64,000 bases of DNA from Brevundimonas terrae (GCF_011761985.1 NZ_JAASQT010000001.1:682001-746000); one strand, 5' to 3'. Positions 18,146 through 28,325 are shown, counted from the stretch's first letter. The notes: generated by a model not told the origin, from the letters alone. Numbers and translations are program-made.

Positions 18146-18762
18146 TTATTCTGGGCCTGACCGGCAGTATCGGCATGGGAAAAACCACCACGGCAGGCTT
18201 TTTTGCCGAGATGGGGGCCATGATCTGGAATGCCGATGATGCGGTGCATCGCCTCTATGACAAGGGCGGCGCAGCGGTAGATATGATCGCCGAGGCCTTT
18301 CCGAGCGCGGTGGTCGATGGTGCCGTTGACCGTTCCATGTTGGCGCAGGCGCTGGGGCAGGACCCCGAAGCCTTCGGGACGCTGGAAATGATCGTTCACC
18401 CTCTGGTGGGCATGGACCGCGCCAATACGCTGGCCAGGGCGCGTGAGGACGGTGTGAAGCTGGTCGTTCTGGATATTCCGCTTTTGTTCGAGACGGGCGG
18501 GGATGCCCATGTCGATGCGGTGGTGGTGGTATCGGCACCGGCCGAGGTTCAGGCCCAGCGTGTCCTGAAGCGCCCGGGCATGACGCAGGAACGTCTGGAC
18601 GCCATCCTGTCGCGCCAGATTCCCGATGTCGAAAAGCGCCAGCGCGCCGATTTCATCATCAATACCGGTAAGGGCCGTGCCCGCGCCCGTCGTCAGGTAG
18701 AGGCCGTGGTGAAAACTGTGCTTGATCCGGCGTGGACATCGCCGCGCCAGATGGGGCAGTAA
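18142..18762 (+). CDS. coaE: dephospho-CoA kinase
   Basis: Last step of coenzyme A synthesis, phosphorylating the ribose 3'-hydroxyl of dephospho-CoA. It has 206 residues with the P-loop GLTGSIGMGKTT at the N-terminus and DIPLLFETG in the middle. It starts four bases before the end of aroE. Its stop lies five bases before the dnaQ start, continuing the operon. Confidence 0.96.
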   Translation: MIILGLTGSIGMGKTTTAGFFAEMGAMIWNADDAVHRLYDKGGAAVDMIAEAFPSAVVDGAVDRSMLAQALGQDPEAFGTLEMIVHPLVGMDRANTLARAREDGVKLVVLDIPLLFETGGDAHVDAVVVVSAPAEVQAQRVLKRPGMTQERLDAILSRQIPDVEKRQRADFIINTGKGRARARRQVEAVVKTVLDPAWTSPRQMGQ

Positions 18763-18767
18763 GACCC

Positions 18768-19493
18768 ATGCGCGAAATCGTCCTCGATACCGAAACCACC
18801 GGCTTTGATCCCAAGACCGGCGACCGCCTGATCGAGGTCGGCTGTATCGAGATTGTCGATCTGTTGCCGACGGGCCGGACCTATCACAGCTTTGTAAATC
18901 CCGAGCGTTCGATCCCCGAGGATGCCATCAGGGTTCACGGTATTACCGACGACAAGGTCAAGGACGCGCGTATCTTTGCCAAGATGGCGGACGAGTTTCT
19001 CGAATTTGTCGGCGATGCGCCCCTGATCGCGCACAATGCCAGCTTTGACCGCAACTTCATCGACTGGGAACTGACGCTGGCCCACAAGCCCATTACGGGC
19101 GAGGCGCGCTGGATCGATACGCTGGCGATTGCCAAGTCGAAATTCCCCGGCCAGCCGAACACGCTGGATGCGCTGTGCAAGCGCTACAAGATCTCGCTGG
19201 CCGACCGGACCTATCACGGCGCCCTGATCGATGCCCGCCTGTTGGCCGAGGTCTATCTGGAGCTGCGTGGTGGCAAGGAGCGCAGCTTTGATCTGGGTGG
19301 CGGCAAGACCCTGACCAGCATTGGTATGGCCGTACCCGATGGTCGCAAGGTCTATGGTGCCCGTCCGCGTCCCCTGCCCCCTCTGGTCAGTGCCGCCGAA
19401 GACGAGGCGCATCGCGCCTTTTTAGGGCAATGGGTCAAGGACCCCGTCTGGGCGCAATACGGTATCGAGCCACCCGCAAAAGACGAAAACTGA
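18768..19493 (+). CDS. dnaQ: DNA polymerase III epsilon subunit
   Basis: The 3'-5' proofreading exonuclease of the replicative polymerase. It is 241 residues from the ATG at 18768; the longer frame from 18732 overlaps coaE and is not needed. ExoI is VLDTETTGFDP, ExoII AHNASFDRNF and ExoIII YHGALIDARLLAEVY, with the DEDDh-type acidic residues and histidine in place. The C-terminal tail binds the polymerase alpha subunit. It is the last gene before a strong bidirectional terminator. Confidence 0.96.
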   Translation: MREIVLDTETTGFDPKTGDRLIEVGCIEIVDLLPTGRTYHSFVNPERSIPEDAIRVHGITDDKVKDARIFAKMADEFLEFVGDAPLIAHNASFDRNFIDWELTLAHKPITGEARWIDTLAIAKSKFPGQPNTLDALCKRYKISLADRTYHGALIDARLLAEVYLELRGGKERSFDLGGGKTLTSIGMAVPDGRKVYGARPRPLPPLVSAAEDEAHRAFLGQWVKDPVWAQYGIEPPAKDEN

Positions 19494-19502
19494 GACCACA
19501 AA

Positions 19503-19533
19503 AAACCCCGCCTTCGATCCGAAGGCGGGGTTT
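19503..19533. terminator. bidirectional terminator between dnaQ and secB
   Basis: A perfect 14-bp inverted repeat, AAACCCCGCCTTCG paired with its complement around a three-base loop. A-tract and T-tract flanks allow it to work on both strands, for convergent dnaQ and secB. Confidence 0.9.
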
Positions 19534-19556
19534 CTGTTTGATCCGGCAGAGGTCGC

Positions 19557-20081
19557 TTAGGCTTGGCCCGTCTCGGCGGGCGAACCTGCGATCTGCTGCT
19601 GGCGAGCCATGTAGATGGCGGCAAAGTCGATCGGCTCGACATTGAACGGCGGGTAGAAACCACCGTCAGCGGTCGCCTGCGAGATGATCTGGCGCGCATA
19701 CGGGAACAGGTAGCGCGGGCATTCGATCAGCAGCATCGGCTCGATGTCTTGCGGGGCGACGCCCTGCAGGGCGAACAGACCGCCATAGACCAGCTCGACC
19801 TGGAAGACCGGCGAGTTGTCGTCAGCCGTGGCCTTGACCGAAATCTTCAGGTCCACTTCGAACAGGCCGTCGGGACGACCACCGGCATTCATTTCAACGC
19901 CCATGTCGATGGCCGGCTTGCCTTCGATACGCAGGCTTTCCGGTGCCTTCGGATTTTCGAACGACATGTCGCGGACATATTGGGTGAGGATGCGGAAGCC
20001 CGGACCTTGCGGTTGACCCTGCGCCTGATCGGCTTGAGGGTTTTGGCCGTTGGTGTCGGCGGGCGGCGTAGCGTCAGTCAT
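19557..20081 (-). CDS. secB: protein-export chaperone SecB
   Basis: Tetrameric cytoplasmic chaperone that keeps preproteins unfolded for SecA. It has 174 residues. The core has [17 protein letters not shown], the conserved SecB start, and [15 protein letters not shown] later. The glutamine-rich N-terminal extension is common in alphaproteobacteria. It reads toward dnaQ and is diverged from timA across a 270-bp gap in which I see no gene. Confidence 0.96.
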   Translation of the reverse strand: MTDATPPADTNGQNPQADQAQGQPQGPGFRILTQYVRDMSFENPKAPESLRIEGKPAIDMGVEMNAGGRPDGLFEVDLKISVKATADDNSPVFQVELVYGGLFALQGVAPQDIEPMLLIECPRYLFPYARQIISQATADGGFYPPFNVEPIDFAAIYMARQQQIAGSPAETGQA

Positions 20082-20351
20082 TTCGAAAGGCCGTCTTTGA
20101 AAAGTATGCTGCGAAATGCCCCGATTGAGGCAGGTATGAGGCGCGGCGGTAGCACGTTGAGGCTATCGGTCGCAATGTTTGGTAGGGCTTCTATAGGGGC
20201 CTTTGCCTTGCGCCGGACAGGATCGCCCCCTAATCACTATATGCAAGATGACCTGCCCATAAAGGGGCCGGGGGCATAGCAGAGGGTGTGAAACCTTTGC
20301 CGTGACGCGGTCCCTATGTTGGTAAGGCGCTGATTACCCCAAGGAATACCC

Positions 20352-20999
20352 GTGCCCCAGACCTTCTCGATTGTATTTTTCGCTGTGATCGCGGCGGTAT
20401 TGCTGTTCCAGCTCTATAATGTGCTGGGCAAGAAGGTTGGCCGCCAGCCCGAAGATAATGCCCAAAAGGCAAAATCGGCCAAGACAGCTATTTTGGCCCC
20501 CGGCCTGCCCAAGAGCGTGGATGGCAAGGGCCAACAAGGACCTGTTATGGACCCTGCACTGGCGGCGGCGATCTCGGGCCTGAAAGAGCGCGATCCGGCC
20601 TTTGATCCGGCCCGTTTCGTCGAGGGGGCCCGTCAGGCCTATGAGACCATCATCCGCGCCTATGCCCGTGGTGACCGCGAGGCCCTGCGCCCTCTGCTGA
20701 CCGACAAGGTGATGGCTTCGTTCGATGCCGGTATTAGCCAGCGCGAACTGGCCGGCACTGTCGAAACGGTCGAACTGGTTTCCCCAGCGCGTGCCGATAT
20801 CGAACTGGCCACGGTCGAGGACAATCTGGCCAAGGCCCGCGTGCGCTTCCTCGCCGAGGTCCGCAGCACGGTGACGCAGGACGGGGGTGAAAGCCACACG
20901 ACCGAGCGCCGCACTGCCGAGGTCTGGACGTTCGAGCGCAAGCTGGGTGCCAATGACCCCAACTGGTCGCTGGCCCGCGTCGAGGCCGCCACGGCCTGA
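20352..20999 (+). CDS. timA: Tim44/TimA family membrane-associated protein
   Basis: A 215-residue protein with one N-terminal membrane segment (residues 5-25) followed by a Tim44-like domain. The start is GTG. Tim44 is the mitochondrial import-motor anchor; the bacterial TimA protein was described in Caulobacter. Its role is not firmly known. The order secB-timA-mltA supports the family call. Its stop overlaps the mltA start in an ATGA arrangement. Confidence 0.85.
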   Translation: MPQTFSIVFFAVIAAVLLFQLYNVLGKKVGRQPEDNAQKAKSAKTAILAPGLPKSVDGKGQQGPVMDPALAAAISGLKERDPAFDPARFVEGARQAYETIIRAYARGDREALRPLLTDKVMASFDAGISQRELAGTVETVELVSPARADIELATVEDNLAKARVRFLAEVRSTVTQDGGESHTTERRTAEVWTFERKLGANDPNWSLARVEAATA

Positions 21000-22138
21000 T
21001 GACATTGGTGGACAGGGACGGTTCGGTGTCGCGTTATCACTCCGGTTTTGTAGCGGTAGCGCTGGCGCTGCTGGTGGCCGCCTGTGCCTCCAGCCCCAAG
21101 GTACCGCAGCCTTCCTATCCGCCGACAACGGTTCCACCTGTTACCCAGCCTCCGGTGCAGCCGCCTGTGACGGGTGGTCCACGACCCTATTCGGTGGCGT
21201 TAAGCGAACTGCCCGGATGGTCGAACGAGGACCATTTGGCGGCGCTCAAGGCCTATGCCGAGGGCTGTATCGTCTTACGCAATTCAGCCAGCCTGACCTG
21301 TCAGGTGGCGCGCGAGTTTGTGAATTCGCGTCCCGGACCCAGCCCCAGTGACGCGCGTGCCTTTCTGGAAGAGCGGTTTGTCGCCGTCGAAGCCCGCAAG
21401 GAAGACGGCACAGCAGGAATGCTGACGGCCTATTTCGCGCCGGAATATCAGGCGCGAACCCAGCCGGATGCCGAGTTTGACGCGCCGGTCCTCAGCCGCC
21501 CTGCCAATCTGGCCAGTGTCGGTGATCGTGCGGCCATCGAGGCAGGCTCGGCCCAGTCCTCGGCCCTGGCATGGATGCGGGCCGAAGACCTGTTCTTCCT
21601 GCAAATTCAAGGCTCGGGAAACCTGACCTTCCCTGACGGACGCCGGATGCGGGCCGCCTATGCCGCCGATAACGGCCAGCGTTTTGTCGGTATTGCCCGC
21701 CCGATGGCCGAGCGGGGTCTTTTGCCGCAGAACGGCACGTCCGGTGATGCGATCCGTGGCTGGCTGGCCAATAATCGCGGTGATGCCGCCCGTGAGGTGA
21801 TGAACCTCAACCCGCGCTATATCTTCTTTGCCATGACACCCGATAACGGGCGCGAGGCGGTCGGCGCAGCGGCGATCCCGCTTCCGGCGCGTCGCGCGAT
21901 TGCGGTTGATCCGTCACACTGGACCTATGGCGAGGCCGTCTGGATCGAGGCCGATGGCGGCAATCTGATGGGGGCGTTTGCCAGCTATCGCGGTCTGGTC
22001 ATGGCGCTGGATACAGGTTCTGCCATTCGTGGACCGGTGCGGGCCGATCTCTATATCGGCACCGGCGATGCGGCTGGACGCGAAGCGGGTGCGGTTCGCC
22101 ATCCCTTGCGCATGTGGCGCCTGATACCGCGATATTGA
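20999..22138 (+). CDS. mltA: membrane-bound lytic transglycosylase A
   Basis: Cleaves peptidoglycan glycan strands with formation of 1,6-anhydromuramic acid. It has 379 residues. A lipobox LVAAC gives lipidation at Cys29, then a proline-rich linker, the MltA domain (LTAYFAPEYQA, FFLQIQGSG) and the C-terminal 3D domain around VMALDTGSAIRGPVRADLY, which carries the catalytic aspartates. It is coupled to timA. In Caulobacter relatives an Smr gene often follows, but here smr is at 53964. Confidence 0.94.
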   Translation: MTLVDRDGSVSRYHSGFVAVALALLVAACASSPKVPQPSYPPTTVPPVTQPPVQPPVTGGPRPYSVALSELPGWSNEDHLAALKAYAEGCIVLRNSASLTCQVAREFVNSRPGPSPSDARAFLEERFVAVEARKEDGTAGMLTAYFAPEYQARTQPDAEFDAPVLSRPANLASVGDRAAIEAGSAQSSALAWMRAEDLFFLQIQGSGNLTFPDGRRMRAAYAADNGQRFVGIARPMAERGLLPQNGTSGDAIRGWLANNRGDAAREVMNLNPRYIFFAMTPDNGREAVGAAAIPLPARRAIAVDPSHWTYGEAVWIEADGGNLMGAFASYRGLVMALDTGSAIRGPVRADLYIGTGDAAGREAGAVRHPLRMWRLIPRY

Positions 22139-22180
22139 TCTGGTTTACTTTTGCGGTGCTGTCGTAAGCCTAGCAACGGT

Positions 22181-22195
22181 GCTATTTTAAATAGC
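22181..22195. promoter_or_regulatory. palindrome upstream of the barrel-protein gene
   Basis: GCTATTTTAAATAGC, a perfect 7-bp inverted repeat around one base, 38 bp before the start at 22233. It could be an operator or a promoter element for this gene. Confidence 0.5.
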
Positions 22196-22232
22196 CGCAA
22201 TCCGTGGTCCTCTTTGTGTCGAGGATTAAGCC

Positions 22233-23657
22233 ATGTTCAGCCTTCGCCATGTTCCAGCCGGTCTGGTTGGTGCCGTCAGTCTTGTTCTTGCGGGTGTGTC
22301 CCACGCGCAGAATGCCAGCGAGACGGATACAGAAGGGCTGAAAATCCGCTTTCAGGGGGGCGTCAATGCGGTGGCAGAACGCAACCTGTTCTGGCGTTTC
22401 GGCGAAACCGTGGCCCATGCCGAAGATTTTGAATCGGACACCGAATGGCTGGAAGCCTATGTGAAGCCGGGCCTAAGCTACACACGCACCACCGATAGCG
22501 GCGCGACCCTGTATGGCGGACTGTCGGCAGTCGGGTCATGGACCGCGGGGGCCGATGCCTTTGGCACCGGCGATACCGGTCGGGTGACGCTGGAAGAGGC
22601 CTATGCGGGCGTGCGCTTCAATCGAGCGGGCTTCGATTTTGACCTTTCGGCAGGCTCGCAGGAATTCGAGGCCGGAACAGGCATGCACCTGTCCAATGGC
22701 GGCTCGAACGGCTTTACGCGCGGGGCGCTGAAACTGGGTCCGCGCAAGGCGTGGGCCATGGCCGTTCTGGCGCGGGCCAAGCGTGGCGATGTCTCCGGCA
22801 CCGCCTTTTATCTGGACCCGAATAGTGCCCCCGACAATGACAACGGCACGCGCATAGCCGGTGTGGATGTGCGCTATGATCCGCGCCCGCATACCTATTT
22901 CGGGGCGACGATCGGCACGGTGCTGGAGTCCACTGCCCCCTATCCGGTTGCGGCTCCGGGCGGGATCGGTGTGCCGAGCATTCTAGAAAACGGTCGTGAT
23001 GGTCTGACCTTTGTCGATCTGTATATGCGCGCCAAGCCGTTTGCCGAAACCCTGCCCGGTGCCTTTGTGGTGGCCGAACTGTCGGTTCAGAGCAATGACC
23101 GTATCGACATGCGCGCCTGGGGCGGCAGGGCCTGGGCCGGTTATGATTTCAATCACCGATGGAAGCCGTCGTTTGGCTTCGGATATCAGACATTCTCGGG
23201 TGATGATCCCAATACGGCGCGTCTGGAACGGTTTGACCCTCTCTATTACGAGGGCAATCCCAAATCGTGGTCGACGGGGTCCAAATCGTCGATGGTGTTT
23301 ATCAACTCGAACGTGGCCTCATGGAATGCCGGATTCAGTCTGTCTCCCACGCCACGAGACAAGCTGAGCCTGCAGGTTTCGCGGATTTTGGCCAATGAGC
23401 GCCTGAGCCCGATCCAATTTGGTCAGGCGACCCGTGTCGAGGTGGAAGACGGTATTGCCAACCCGATCTCTGGCGTCACGCGCCGGCATTTGTCGGACGA
23501 TGTCTATCTTGAATATATGCGGGTCGTGACGCCGAACGTCTATCTGACTGCGGGTTTCTCTGTTTCCGTGCCGGGACCGGGCATTAATTCCATCGTGACC
23601 GAGGTGGATGCCCCTGTCTGGAGCGGTGGCTTCGTCAATCTTATCGTCAATTACTGA
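22233..23657 (+). CDS. alginate-export-like outer-membrane barrel protein
   Basis: A 474-residue outer-membrane beta-barrel protein. The signal peptide ends VSHA with cleavage before Gln26. The rest has alternating hydrophobic and polar residues typical of barrel strands, and ends in an aromatic Tyr (VNLIVNY), the usual barrel C-terminus. The overall pattern resembles alginate-export/porin-like families; substrate unknown. It is followed 10 bp downstream by the Tat-exported amidohydrolase and may supply that enzyme's substrate. A palindrome at 22181-22195 may control it. Confidence 0.7.
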   Translation: MFSLRHVPAGLVGAVSLVLAGVSHAQNASETDTEGLKIRFQGGVNAVAERNLFWRFGETVAHAEDFESDTEWLEAYVKPGLSYTRTTDSGATLYGGLSAVGSWTAGADAFGTGDTGRVTLEEAYAGVRFNRAGFDFDLSAGSQEFEAGTGMHLSNGGSNGFTRGALKLGPRKAWAMAVLARAKRGDVSGTAFYLDPNSAPDNDNGTRIAGVDVRYDPRPHTYFGATIGTVLESTAPYPVAAPGGIGVPSILENGRDGLTFVDLYMRAKPFAETLPGAFVVAELSVQSNDRIDMRAWGGRAWAGYDFNHRWKPSFGFGYQTFSGDDPNTARLERFDPLYYEGNPKSWSTGSKSSMVFINSNVASWNAGFSLSPTPRDKLSLQVSRILANERLSPIQFGQATRVEVEDGIANPISGVTRRHLSDDVYLEYMRVVTPNVYLTAGFSVSVPGPGINSIVTEVDAPVWSGGFVNLIVNY

Positions 23658-23667
23658 GGGCTCCCCC

Positions 23668-25416
23668 ATGCCGTTTTCCGCGTTTGACGGGTTTAACCGC
23701 CGCCACTTTCTGGCGGCCACAGGGGCTTTTACGGGGATGGGGGCCTCGGCCTTTTCTGTCGGTGACGCCATGTCCCAGGCGCGACAGCAGACGACGGTCT
23801 TTTCGGGTGGCATGATCCGAACCATCGACGATGCTATGCCCGTCGCCGAGGCGCTGGCGGTGCGCGGTGACCGTATCCTTGCCGTTGGATCTCTGGACGA
23901 TGTGCGGGGTGCGGCAGGCCGTGGCGCGCGCATGGTAAACCTTGAAGGGCGTACCTTGCTACCCGGTTTCTTTGATCCGCACGGCCATGTGTCCATGGTG
24001 GGTCTACAGGCGCGCTATGCCAATCTGCTGCCTGCCCCCGATGGCGAGGGCAACGACATACCTGCTCTGCAACGGGTGACGCGCGCATGGATGGACCGTC
24101 ATGCCGATCTGGTGCGTGATACGGGTCTGGTGATCGGGTTCGGCTATGACGATTCCCAATTAAAGGAACAGCGCCACCCGACACGCGACGAATTGGATGC
24201 GATTTCTACGGATGTGCCGATCCTGTTCCTGCACCAGTCCGGCCATATGGGATCGGCCAATAGCGCCGCACTGGCCGCAGCGGGTATCAGTGCCAGTTCG
24301 CCCGATCCGGACAATGGCGTATTCCGTCGCCGCGACGGCTCGTCTGAGCCGAATGGGGTGATGGAGGAGACGGCCCTGTTTGCCGTCATGGGGGCCCTGT
24401 TCACCCGCCTGAGCCTTGAAGCCAACCGGCAGATGCTGGTCGAGGGCGCGCGTTACTATGCCCGTTTCGGCTATACCACCGCCCAGGACGGACGCTCTTC
24501 GACGGACACCTGCAACATGATTGCAGGCTTGGCCGCCGAGGGAGCTTTGCCGATCGACATCCTGTCTTTCCCCGACATCCTGACATCGACAGATGTGATG
24601 GCGACGCCGCTATTCCGGCGCCATTATGAAGGTCGTTATCGCATTGGCGGGGTCAAGCTGACGCTGGATGGCTCGCCGCAGGCCAAGACCGCGTGGCTGT
24701 CGCAACCCTATTTCATCCCGCCCGAAGGCCAGCCTGATTCCTATCGCGGCTATCCGGCGGTGAGCGAGCAAAAAGCGCTGGAAATGGTCGATCTGGCCTT
24801 TGCCAATAACTGGCAGATCGAGGTGCATGCCAATGGCGATGCGGCCATTGATCTGTTGATCGGTGCAGTGCGCGAGGCGACCCGCAAACATGGCAAGGCG
24901 GACCGCCGGCCCGTTCTGATCCATGGCCAGACCACCCGCGAAGACCAACTGGATGAACTGAAGACGCTGGGTATCGTGCCGTCGCTCTTCCCCATGCACA
25001 CCTTCTATTGGGGCGACTGGCACAGGGATTCCGTGCTGGGGCCGCGTCGGGCCGAGTTTATCTCGCCCTGCATGTCGGCGGTGCGGCGCGGCATGCGGTT
25101 CACCACCCACCATGATGCGCCGGTGGCCAATCCCGATGCCATGCGGGTGCTGTCGGCGACTGTGACGCGGCGTACGCGCTCGGGCGACATTCTGGGACCG
25201 GATGAGCGCGTACCGGTCGAGATCGCCCTGAAGGCCATGACCCTGTGGGCCGCATGGCAGCACTATGAGGACGACCGCAAGGGCTCGCTGGTGGCGGGCA
25301 AGCTGGCGGATATGACGCTGCTGGAAGACGACCCCGTAACCATTGATCCCGACCGTATTGCCGGGATCAAGGTCAGCGAGGTCTATAAGGAAGGCGGAAA
25401 GGTCGCCTTCTCTTAA
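23668..25416 (+). CDS. Tat-exported amidohydrolase (COG1574-like)
   Basis: A 582-residue metal-dependent hydrolase of the amidohydrolase_3/YtcJ-like group. A twin-arginine signal, NRRHFLAAT at residues 10-18, followed by a hydrophobic segment, predicts folded export to the periplasm. The metal-binding HGH is at residues 105-107 (FFDPHGHVSM). The start is the ATG at 23668; an earlier frame overlaps the barrel gene. The natural substrate is unknown. With the adjacent barrel gene it may form an uptake and degradation module. Confidence 0.75.
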   Translation: MPFSAFDGFNRRHFLAATGAFTGMGASAFSVGDAMSQARQQTTVFSGGMIRTIDDAMPVAEALAVRGDRILAVGSLDDVRGAAGRGARMVNLEGRTLLPGFFDPHGHVSMVGLQARYANLLPAPDGEGNDIPALQRVTRAWMDRHADLVRDTGLVIGFGYDDSQLKEQRHPTRDELDAISTDVPILFLHQSGHMGSANSAALAAAGISASSPDPDNGVFRRRDGSSEPNGVMEETALFAVMGALFTRLSLEANRQMLVEGARYYARFGYTTAQDGRSSTDTCNMIAGLAAEGALPIDILSFPDILTSTDVMATPLFRRHYEGRYRIGGVKLTLDGSPQAKTAWLSQPYFIPPEGQPDSYRGYPAVSEQKALEMVDLAFANNWQIEVHANGDAAIDLLIGAVREATRKHGKADRRPVLIHGQTTREDQLDELKTLGIVPSLFPMHTFYWGDWHRDSVLGPRRAEFISPCMSAVRRGMRFTTHHDAPVANPDAMRVLSATVTRRTRSGDILGPDERVPVEIALKAMTLWAAWQHYEDDRKGSLVAGKLADMTLLEDDPVTIDPDRIAGIKVSEVYKEGGKVAFS

Positions 25417-25425
25417 GCCTTAGGC

Positions 25426-26934
25426 CTAGCGCTTCTTCAGACCGCCCAGCACCCCGCGCAAAAGCTCGCGGGTCAGGGTGGTGCCGACGGTCCTGAGCAC
25501 CGACTTGGTCAGGGCCTCGGTCGGGGTTTCGCGGGTCGAGCGACGCGCAGGCGCTCGGGCCGAGGTGGCGGCCTTTGCGGCGTCCTTCTCGGCCTTGGCG
25601 CGGGCTTTTTCAGCCTCTTCGGCGGCCTTGGTGTCGGCCTCCAACCGCTGGGCCTGTGCCTTGCGGGCCTTCAGGATTTCCTCGGCGCTCTCGCGGTTGA
25701 TGGCGGTATCATAGATGCCGCGCACAGGGCTGTTCTGGATAATGGCGGCGCGTTCGGCATCGGTGGCGGGGCCAAGACGCGAGTCCGGCGGGCGTACCTT
25801 GGTTTGTGCCACAACGGTCGGTGCCCCTTTTTCGTCCAGCACCGAAACCAGAGCCTCGCCGACGCCCAAGGCCTGAATGGCCTCGGCAGTGTCGAAGGCG
25901 TCGTTAGTGCGGAAGGACTGCGAGGCGGCGCGCAGGCCCTTTTGCTCGGCAGGCGTATAGGCGCGCAGGGCATGCTGGATGCGGTTGCCCAGTTGCGCCA
26001 GCACGGTGTCGGGAATGTCGGCCGGATTTTGCGTGACGAAATAGACGCCGACACCCTTGGAGCGGATCAGGCGTACAACCTGCTCGATCTTCTCCAACAG
26101 GCCACGCGGTGCGTCATTGAACAGAAGGTGGGCTTCGTCAAAGAAGAAGACCAGCTTGGGTTTGTCGGGATCGCCGATCTCGGGAAGCTGCTCGAACAGT
26201 TCCGACAGCAGCCACAACAGGAAGGCCGAATACAGACGCGGGCTGTTCATCAGGCGCGTGGCGTCCAGCACATTGATCTGGCCCATGCCATAGGGGGTCT
26301 TGATCAGGTCATCGAGCTTGAGGGACGGTTCGCCAAAGAAGCTCTTGGCCCCTTGCTGTTCCAGTTGCAGGATCGAGCGCTGGATGGCCGCGACCGATTG
26401 CGGCGAGACGCTGCCGACCTCGGCCCCGATGGTCTTGGCGTTTTCCGACAGATAGGTCAGCAGGGCGCGCAAATCCTCGAGGTCGAGCAGCAGCAGACCT
26501 TCCTTGTCGGCCACATGGAAGGCGATCGACAGGACGCCTTCCTGCACCTCGTTCAGTTGCAGCATCTGCGACAGCAGCAAGGGGCCGACATCCGAAACCG
26601 TGGCGCGGATCGGGTGGCCCTTTTCACCGTACAGATCCCAGAACACTGTGGGAGCGGCCCGTCCATGCAGGGTCAGGCCCATCTTGGCGGCGCGTTCGCC
26701 GAACTTCTCGGTGCCGCCCGCCTGCGAGATGCCGGACAGGTCGCCCTTTACGTCGGCACAGAAAACCGGAACGCCCGCATCGGCAAAACCCTGCGCCATG
26801 ATCTGCAGCGTCACCGTCTTGCCCGTACCGGTCGCACCGGCCACGATCCCGTGGCGGTTGGCGCGGTTCAGCAGCAGGCGCTGGGGTTCACCATCGAAGG
26901 ACTGGCCGAGAAAAAGCGAAGGGGCATCGGTCAT
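25426..26934 (-). CDS. HerA-like ATPase, DUF853 family
   Basis: A 502-residue cytoplasmic ATPase of the HerA-FtsK superfamily resembling E. coli YjgR (DUF853). Walker A is GATGTGKT near residue 35 and Walker B region [12 protein letters not shown] near residue 265. The C-terminal third is a long charged coiled stretch rich in Ala, Glu, Lys and Arg, ending in LGGLKKR. The biological role of this family is not established. It converges on the amidohydrolase gene, nine bases away. Confidence 0.85.
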   Translation of the reverse strand: MTDAPSLFLGQSFDGEPQRLLLNRANRHGIVAGATGTGKTVTLQIMAQGFADAGVPVFCADVKGDLSGISQAGGTEKFGERAAKMGLTLHGRAAPTVFWDLYGEKGHPIRATVSDVGPLLLSQMLQLNEVQEGVLSIAFHVADKEGLLLLDLEDLRALLTYLSENAKTIGAEVGSVSPQSVAAIQRSILQLEQQGAKSFFGEPSLKLDDLIKTPYGMGQINVLDATRLMNSPRLYSAFLLWLLSELFEQLPEIGDPDKPKLVFFFDEAHLLFNDAPRGLLEKIEQVVRLIRSKGVGVYFVTQNPADIPDTVLAQLGNRIQHALRAYTPAEQKGLRAASQSFRTNDAFDTAEAIQALGVGEALVSVLDEKGAPTVVAQTKVRPPDSRLGPATDAERAAIIQNSPVRGIYDTAINRESAEEILKARKAQAQRLEADTKAAEEAEKARAKAEKDAAKAATSARAPARRSTRETPTEALTKSVLRTVGTTLTRELLRGVLGGLKKR

Positions 26935-27067
26935 ATAAGGACTCCGGTTTGGGCCATCACGCTGCGGCGCCCGTGACGATCACACAAGAGGTAGCTATGA
27001 GATTGAGGAACTATCATGCTTCCTGTGCGGTTGAGGGAGCAGATACCTTCAGTCGGGTCGTATTTTC

Positions 27068-28213
27068 ATGAAGTTACCTTTGACGTCCAATATCGCTGTT
27101 TCCAGCCGCAATGCGATTGTCATAATCGCGGTCGTTGCGGCGGGGGCTACGCTTTACTGGCTGCGCGATATTCTGACGCCGTTGGCTATGGCCATCTTCC
27201 TGATGATTATGATCAGCGGCATCGAACGCTGGCTATCGACCAAGGCGCATGTTCCGACGAGATTTGCGGGGGTCGCATCCATCGGTCTGGTGGTTGTCGG
27301 CTTTCTGGTTTCCATCTGGATAATTATCGACGGCGCGGCGGGCTTCTTTACCGATGCCTCGGGTGTGGCCGGCAGTATAGGTCCGCGCATTGACCATATC
27401 AGCCGCGATATCAGCGGCCTGTTCGGGGTCTCCAACCCGCCAACCTTGCAGGACATGATCTCCGGTATTGATCTGCGCGGCTGGCTGACCACGGCGGCGC
27501 TACAGGCGCAGGGCATTGCTTCCAGTGCGTTTTTTGTCCTGATCTATCTGGGATTCCTGCTGGCTTCGCGTCACGGCTTCAAAAAGAAGATCGTCGGTCT
27601 GTTCCCCGATCGAGGCCGCCGTCAGGAAGCCTTGCAGGTGTTCGACCGTGTGCGTAGCGGCGTCGAGGGCTATCTGTGGGTTCAGGCCGTCACCGGCGTG
27701 ATGATCTGTTTCGTGGCCTGGATCCTGATGCGCGTCGTCGGCCTTCAGAATGCCGAGTTCTGGACCTTTGTGATCTTTGTGGTCGGCTTTATCCCGATCC
27801 TGGGCGGAGCCATCGCAGGTCTGGCACCGCCCCTGTTCGCGCTGGTACAGTTTGAAAGCTACTGGCCGGCTCTGACGCTTCTGGTGGGGTTGCAGGTTCT
27901 GCTGTTTGTGGTGGGCAATGTGGTTCAGCCACGTATGCAGGGCGACAACCAGAATATCGATCCGATTGCGGTCCTGCTGGCACTGGCCTTCTGGGGCAAG
28001 ATGTGGGGGGTGGTGGGTATGTTCCTGTCCACGCCGCTGGCGGTGATGGCCATGGCCATTCTGGCCGAGTTCAAGAGTTCGCGCTGGATGGCGGTATTGC
28101 TGTCGGGCGATGGCAACCCTTACGGGGGTGAGGGTGAGCCGGATATTAAGGAAAATGACAAGAAATCGTCACTATTCGAGCGAATGTCCGTAAGATTGAG
28201 ACGGAAAACCTAA
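27068..28213 (+). CDS. AI-2E family transporter
   Basis: A 381-residue inner-membrane protein of the PerM/AI-2E exporter family, with about eight predicted hydrophobic segments. The conserved FVVGFIPILGGAIAGLAPPLFALV lies in the second half, near residue 235. Family members include sodium/proton antiporters and AI-2 exporters; the substrate cannot be assigned. It ends in a charged cytoplasmic tail. The ORF starts 133 bp from the divergent HerA-like gene. Confidence 0.85.
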   Translation: MKLPLTSNIAVSSRNAIVIIAVVAAGATLYWLRDILTPLAMAIFLMIMISGIERWLSTKAHVPTRFAGVASIGLVVVGFLVSIWIIIDGAAGFFTDASGVAGSIGPRIDHISRDISGLFGVSNPPTLQDMISGIDLRGWLTTAALQAQGIASSAFFVLIYLGFLLASRHGFKKKIVGLFPDRGRRQEALQVFDRVRSGVEGYLWVQAVTGVMICFVAWILMRVVGLQNAEFWTFVIFVVGFIPILGGAIAGLAPPLFALVQFESYWPALTLLVGLQVLLFVVGNVVQPRMQGDNQNIDPIAVLLALAFWGKMWGVVGMFLSTPLAVMAMAILAEFKSSRWMAVLLSGDGNPYGGEGEPDIKENDKKSSLFERMSVRLRRKT

Positions 28214-28284
28214 TTTCGTCGAAATATTTCTTCGAACTGTCCTTGATTCGCCGCAATCGGCCTCTAAATCAAAAATCAGACGCA

Positions 28285-28314
28285 GCGGCCCTCCCCTCCC
28301 CCTCCCCGGGCCGC
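28285..28314. other. hairpin 1: GCGGCCC/GGGCCGC with C-rich loop
   Basis: Arms 28285-28291 and 28308-28314 flank a loop of C-tracts separated by single T. The opposite strand reads as runs of 4, 5, 4 and 3 G separated by single A, a strong intramolecular G-quadruplex pattern. Confidence 0.7.
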
Positions 28315-28325
28315 GCGTTATATGG

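Noticed and set aside
20082..20351. A small ORF in the secB-timA gap
   Set aside because: Open codons here continue a frame shadowing secB and have no start context or recognisable composition.
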